Assembly (NCBI RefSeq): GCF_900109995.1
Contig: NZ_FOCB01000009.1
Span: forward strand, 1 to 64,000
Origin: Pseudomonas sp. ok272
Lineage (GTDB): Bacteria > Pseudomonadota > Gammaproteobacteria > Pseudomonadales > Pseudomonadaceae
Length of the DNA stretch: 64,000 nucleotides
Direction of reading: 5' to 3'
Below are positions 61,341 through 64,000 of the stretch, piece after piece. A program made the translations under genes and the position numbers. Under the pieces are notes generated by a model. That model worked only from the letters and a program-made list of their open reading frames with translations. It was not told the origin of the DNA and made no database searches. How positions within the stretch are numbered: position 1 is the stretch's first letter; every line of letters begins with the position of its first letter.

Positions 61341-63332
61341 CTAACCCTTGGTTGGGGTGTGGCGGATCAACTGGCGCAGGGCGAAACGATTCGGGTGACA
61401 GGCCTCGGCCACGCTCCTGGGCAACGGCAAGGGTTCGTTGTCCAGCCAGGCGGCGAGCAATTCGCCGGACAGCGGCGCGGTGATCAAGCCGCGCGAACCG
61501 TGGCCGCTGTTGACGTACAAGCCGTCCAGCCACGGGCAGGCGATGTCCGGTACTTGCCGGGCGTCCTTGGCCAGGGCGGCGTAGGCCTGGGCAAAGGCGG
61601 GGTGGTCGGCGAGCGGGCCGACAATCGGCAGGTAGTCGGGGCTGGTGCAGCGGAACGCCGCACGGCCTTGCAGGGCGCTCGGGTCCAACTGTTCGACGTG
61701 CAGGCGGGCCAGCAGGTCGCTGGAGATTTGCTTGAGCATGTCCAGGTTGCCCAGGTGCTCGGCGGTGCTGGGCGTCAGGTCCTCGCTGTGGAAGTCGAAG
61801 CTGGCGCCGAGGGTGTGTTCGCCCAGGCGCGCCGGGGCGACGTAGCCTTCGGCGCACACCACCGTGGCCAGGTCTTGGCTCGCGGTGGTCTGTGCCAGGC
61901 GGGTGATTTGCCCGCGAATGCGCTTGAGTGGCAGCTCGGCGCTCGGGGCAAAGCGCTTGATCTCGGCGGCGCCGGCGAGGATCACCACCGGTGCGCTGGC
62001 CAGCAGGGTGTCGCCGTTCCAGGCCTGCCATTGGTCATCGACCTTGCGCAGCGCCAGGGCATCGTGGTGGGTCAGCATCTGCACGTGGGCGTGAGTCGCC
62101 TGCCAACGGCACAGGGCCGGCGGGTGCACCCAACCGCCCTCGGGGTAAAACAGCCCGCCGTGGTCCAGGGCTACGCCGGCCCGGGCCTGGGCCTGGGCCT
62201 GATCCAGGGGATGCACCAAGTCGGCGGCAAACGCACTGACCAGCTTCGCCTGGCGCTCGGCTTCCTTGGCATTGAACGCCAGTTGCAGCACCCCGCAATC
62301 ATCCCAGTCCAGGCCCCGGTGCAAGTGTTCCAGCAGGCGCCGGGTGTGCCCGAAACCGCTGACGATCAGTTGCGACAGCGCGGTGCCGTGGGCCGAGAGC
62401 TTGAGGTACAGCACGCCCTGGGGATTGCCCGAGGCCTCTTGCGCCAGATCGGCATGGCGTTCCAACAGACTGACCTGCCAGCCGCGTGCGGCGAGGCTGG
62501 ACGCCGTGGCGCACCCGGCCAGGCCGGCGCCGATGACCATCGCGTGACGTTGTTCGATCACCTGGGCAGGGCGGGCGAACCAGGGTTTGACCGTCGCCGG
62601 TCGCGGTGTCTCGGCAGGCCAACCGACGAACGTGCCGCGCAGGATCTCCCACTTGTGGCCGATGCCCGGCGTACGGCGCATTTTGAAGCCTGCGCCATTG
62701 AGCAGGCGGCGCACCCAGCCGGTGCTGGTGAAGGTGCTGATGGTCGAGTCGGGCGCCGCCAGGCGTGCCAGTTCGGCGAACAGTTCGGCCGTCCACATGT
62801 CGGGGTTCTTGGCGGGGGCAAAACCATCGAGAAACCACGCGTCGACCTGCGCATCCAACTGCGGCAGTTGCTCCAGCGCGTCGCCGATCAACAGCGTCAG
62901 GGTGACGCGGCCGTGGTCCAGCACCAGGCGCTGAAAACCTGGGTGGATGGCCACGTACTGGTTCAATAACTGATCGGCCCACGGCTTGAGGTCCGGCCAC
63001 AGCGCCAGGGCCCGTTGCAGGTCGGTCCGGCTCAGCGGGTACTTTTCGACGCTGATGAAGTGCAGCCGCGCGCCGCCGTGAGCCTGCTGCTCGAACAACT
63101 GCCAGGCGCACAGGAAGTTCAGCCCGGTGCCGAAGCCGGTCTCGCCAATGACCAACCGCTCGCCCGGCAAGAGCGCGGCAAAGCGCTCGCCCAGGCGGTT
63201 CTGTTCGATGAACACGTAGCGGGTTTCTTCCAGACCCGACTGGTCGGAAAAGTACACGTCGTCGAACACCCGCGAGCGTGGGCGTCCCTGGTCGTCCCAG
63301 TCGAGCTGGGCATTGGGCTGTACGGGGTTCAT
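61341..63332 (-). CDS. mnmC: Bifunctional tRNA modification enzyme MnmC
   Basis: Catalyses the last two steps of mnm5s2U synthesis at the tRNA wobble position. The N-terminal methyltransferase has VIGETGFGTGLNFLCAW and WFLDGFAPAKNPDMW; the C-terminal FAD oxidoreductase has VIGAGLAGCATASSLAARG and ends near VNSGHGSRGLITAPLSGELL. At 663 residues it is full length. The ATG at 63332 is used; the upstream in-frame start is TTG. It is convergent with the NEL gene (five bases between stops) and lies between two NEL-related genes. Confidence 0.95.
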   Translation of the reverse strand: MNPVQPNAQLDWDDQGRPRSRVFDDVYFSDQSGLEETRYVFIEQNRLGERFAALLPGERLVIGETGFGTGLNFLCAWQLFEQQAHGGARLHFISVEKYPLSRTDLQRALALWPDLKPWADQLLNQYVAIHPGFQRLVLDHGRVTLTLLIGDALEQLPQLDAQVDAWFLDGFAPAKNPDMWTAELFAELARLAAPDSTISTFTSTGWVRRLLNGAGFKMRRTPGIGHKWEILRGTFVGWPAETPRPATVKPWFARPAQVIEQRHAMVIGAGLAGCATASSLAARGWQVSLLERHADLAQEASGNPQGVLYLKLSAHGTALSQLIVSGFGHTRRLLEHLHRGLDWDDCGVLQLAFNAKEAERQAKLVSAFAADLVHPLDQAQAQARAGVALDHGGLFYPEGGWVHPPALCRWQATHAHVQMLTHHDALALRKVDDQWQAWNGDTLLASAPVVILAGAAEIKRFAPSAELPLKRIRGQITRLAQTTASQDLATVVCAEGYVAPARLGEHTLGASFDFHSEDLTPSTAEHLGNLDMLKQISSDLLARLHVEQLDPSALQGRAAFRCTSPDYLPIVGPLADHPAFAQAYAALAKDARQVPDIACPWLDGLYVNSGHGSRGLITAPLSGELLAAWLDNEPLPLPRSVAEACHPNRFALRQLIRHTPTKG

Positions 63333-63414
63333 GGGCAACTCGGGCAAGACAAGGCGGCCATTCTAGCCGATCACGGGACACGCCAACGAAGCTCATCTCG
63401 ACATTAAACCTGGC

Positions 63415-63440
63415 CGTGGCGAGCGAGCGTGCTCGCCACG
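63415..63440. repeat. Small hairpin upstream of mnmC
   Basis: CGTGGCGAGC-GAGCGT-GCTCGCCACG forms a 10-base stem. It recalls the 13026 hairpin (CGTGGCGAGGG) and may be a variant repeat unit. Confidence 0.5.
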
Positions 63441-63618
63441 AATGTAGCGGCGACCTCGGGACGCGCTGCGGTGAACAGCGTGGGTGGTAGCCCGCTGCTT
63501 TTTGCATGGAAAAAACTGCGGCGAACACCCCCCGGACCGATCAACTAACCGCGTCATTTGAGCGTCAGCACCGGGGTATCGTGGAGGCCTGATCAACGAG
63601 CAATAAGGAACATTGCCG

Positions 63619-64000
63619 ATGCCCACACAGGATGATTTGACCCACGCCTTGACTCAACTGACCCAGCAGCAGTTACAAGCCGCCTTGCTGGACATGACCG
63701 GCGATCTGGCCAAGGCCCAGGTGCTGCAAAAGCGTCTGCCGGGCTGGATGGTCAATGCCCCGCCGGGTGTGCTGGAGGCACTGGAGACAGACGCCTCGCA
63801 GGTTGAAGAGGCCAGGGACGCCGTCGCCGGGCGCCTGCGGCGGCTGCGTTCGCTGGATGAGTTTTGCAGCGCACACTTGAAGGCTTACTGCCAGGCGCGG
63901 TGGCAGGTATCGGTGGACCCGGAAAAGGACCTGTTTGTCCGCGCTTACTATGAGTACGAGAAAGACGTCCTGCCGTTGCAGTATTCGCGGGTCATCAAGC
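63619..64000 (+). CDS. N-terminus of a second DUF6543/NEL-type large protein, cut by window end
   Basis: 127 codons are visible. LQAALLDMTGDLAKAQVLQK then RLPGWM parallels LAALLELTGDLDHAQVLDET then LPRWL of the gene at 56524, and LDEFCSAHLKAY parallels PEQFCARQLRQH. The leader AATAAGGAACATTGCCGATG nearly equals the first gene's AATAAGGAGCATTGCCAATG. The two genes are therefore paralogues. Whether this one has LRR and NEL domains cannot be seen. The start at ATG 63619 is supported by AAGGA. Confidence 0.85.
   Translation, partial: MPTQDDLTHALTQLTQQQLQAALLDMTGDLAKAQVLQKRLPGWMVNAPPGVLEALETDASQVEEARDAVAGRLRRLRSLDEFCSAHLKAYCQARWQVSVDPEKDLFVRAYYEYEKDVLPLQYSRVIK

Overview
The window looks like a chromosomal segment of a fluorescens-group Pseudomonas. 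The signs are a high G+C content, GTG/TTG starts behind clear Shine-Dalgarno sequences, many copies of a REP element with the core GTGGGAGCGAGCCTGCTCGCGA (mostly as inverted pairs between genes), and gene neighbourhoods that I recall from other pseudomonads. No tRNA, rRNA, CRISPR array or complete prophage was seen.

Layout. 1-3.9 kb: the end of an IS66-family element sits in an EAL-domain gene, followed by prc and a quinone oxidoreductase. 3.9-10.4 kb: a putative phosphonate/phosphoester ABC uptake operon with two hydrolases. It runs divergently from a GntR/HutC regulator, with two operator-like sites in the shared promoter region. 10.5-19.6 kb: housekeeping genes, namely a large MscS-type channel, apeB, rluA, minCDE, an lpxL-type acyltransferase and a patatin. 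19.6-28.7 kb: purine and urate catabolism (a Tsx-family porin plus the remnant of a second one, puuD, allA, alc, uraD, puuE, hiuH and an NCS2 permease). A shared TTGTRTACAA motif precedes the three main transcription starts. 28.8-30.5 kb: a marR gene divergent from a PLP aminotransferase, with two identical-architecture operators between them.

30.7-40.9 kb: glutaredoxin, folE, a Smr protein, an isochorismatase-fold protein, prmB, aroC, an MFS transporter and the methionine-salvage genes mtnB, mtnD and mtnC. 41-51.3 kb: a mixture including an orphan LuxR-type HTH protein, a FATP-like acyl-CoA synthetase, an ankyrin protein, speE, an LtaS/OpgB-type membrane sulfatase, an SDR, a YnfA protein, a divergent CsrA/RsmA paralogue and several very small proteins.

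51.4-56.3 kb: the three-gene operon for the osmoprotectant N-acetylglutaminylglutamine amide (NAGGN). 56.5-64 kb: a 1603-residue LRR/NEL-type E3 ubiquitin ligase-like protein, mnmC, and the start of a second, related large protein cut by the window end.

The genes cooperate in several visible ways. The purine cluster takes urate to glyoxylate and urea. SpeE releases methylthioadenosine, which the mtn genes recycle. The transporter, two hydrolases and regulator around 4-10 kb form one coherent uptake unit. The NEL proteins are the most unusual cargo, since this domain family is known from effectors that ubiquitinate host proteins.
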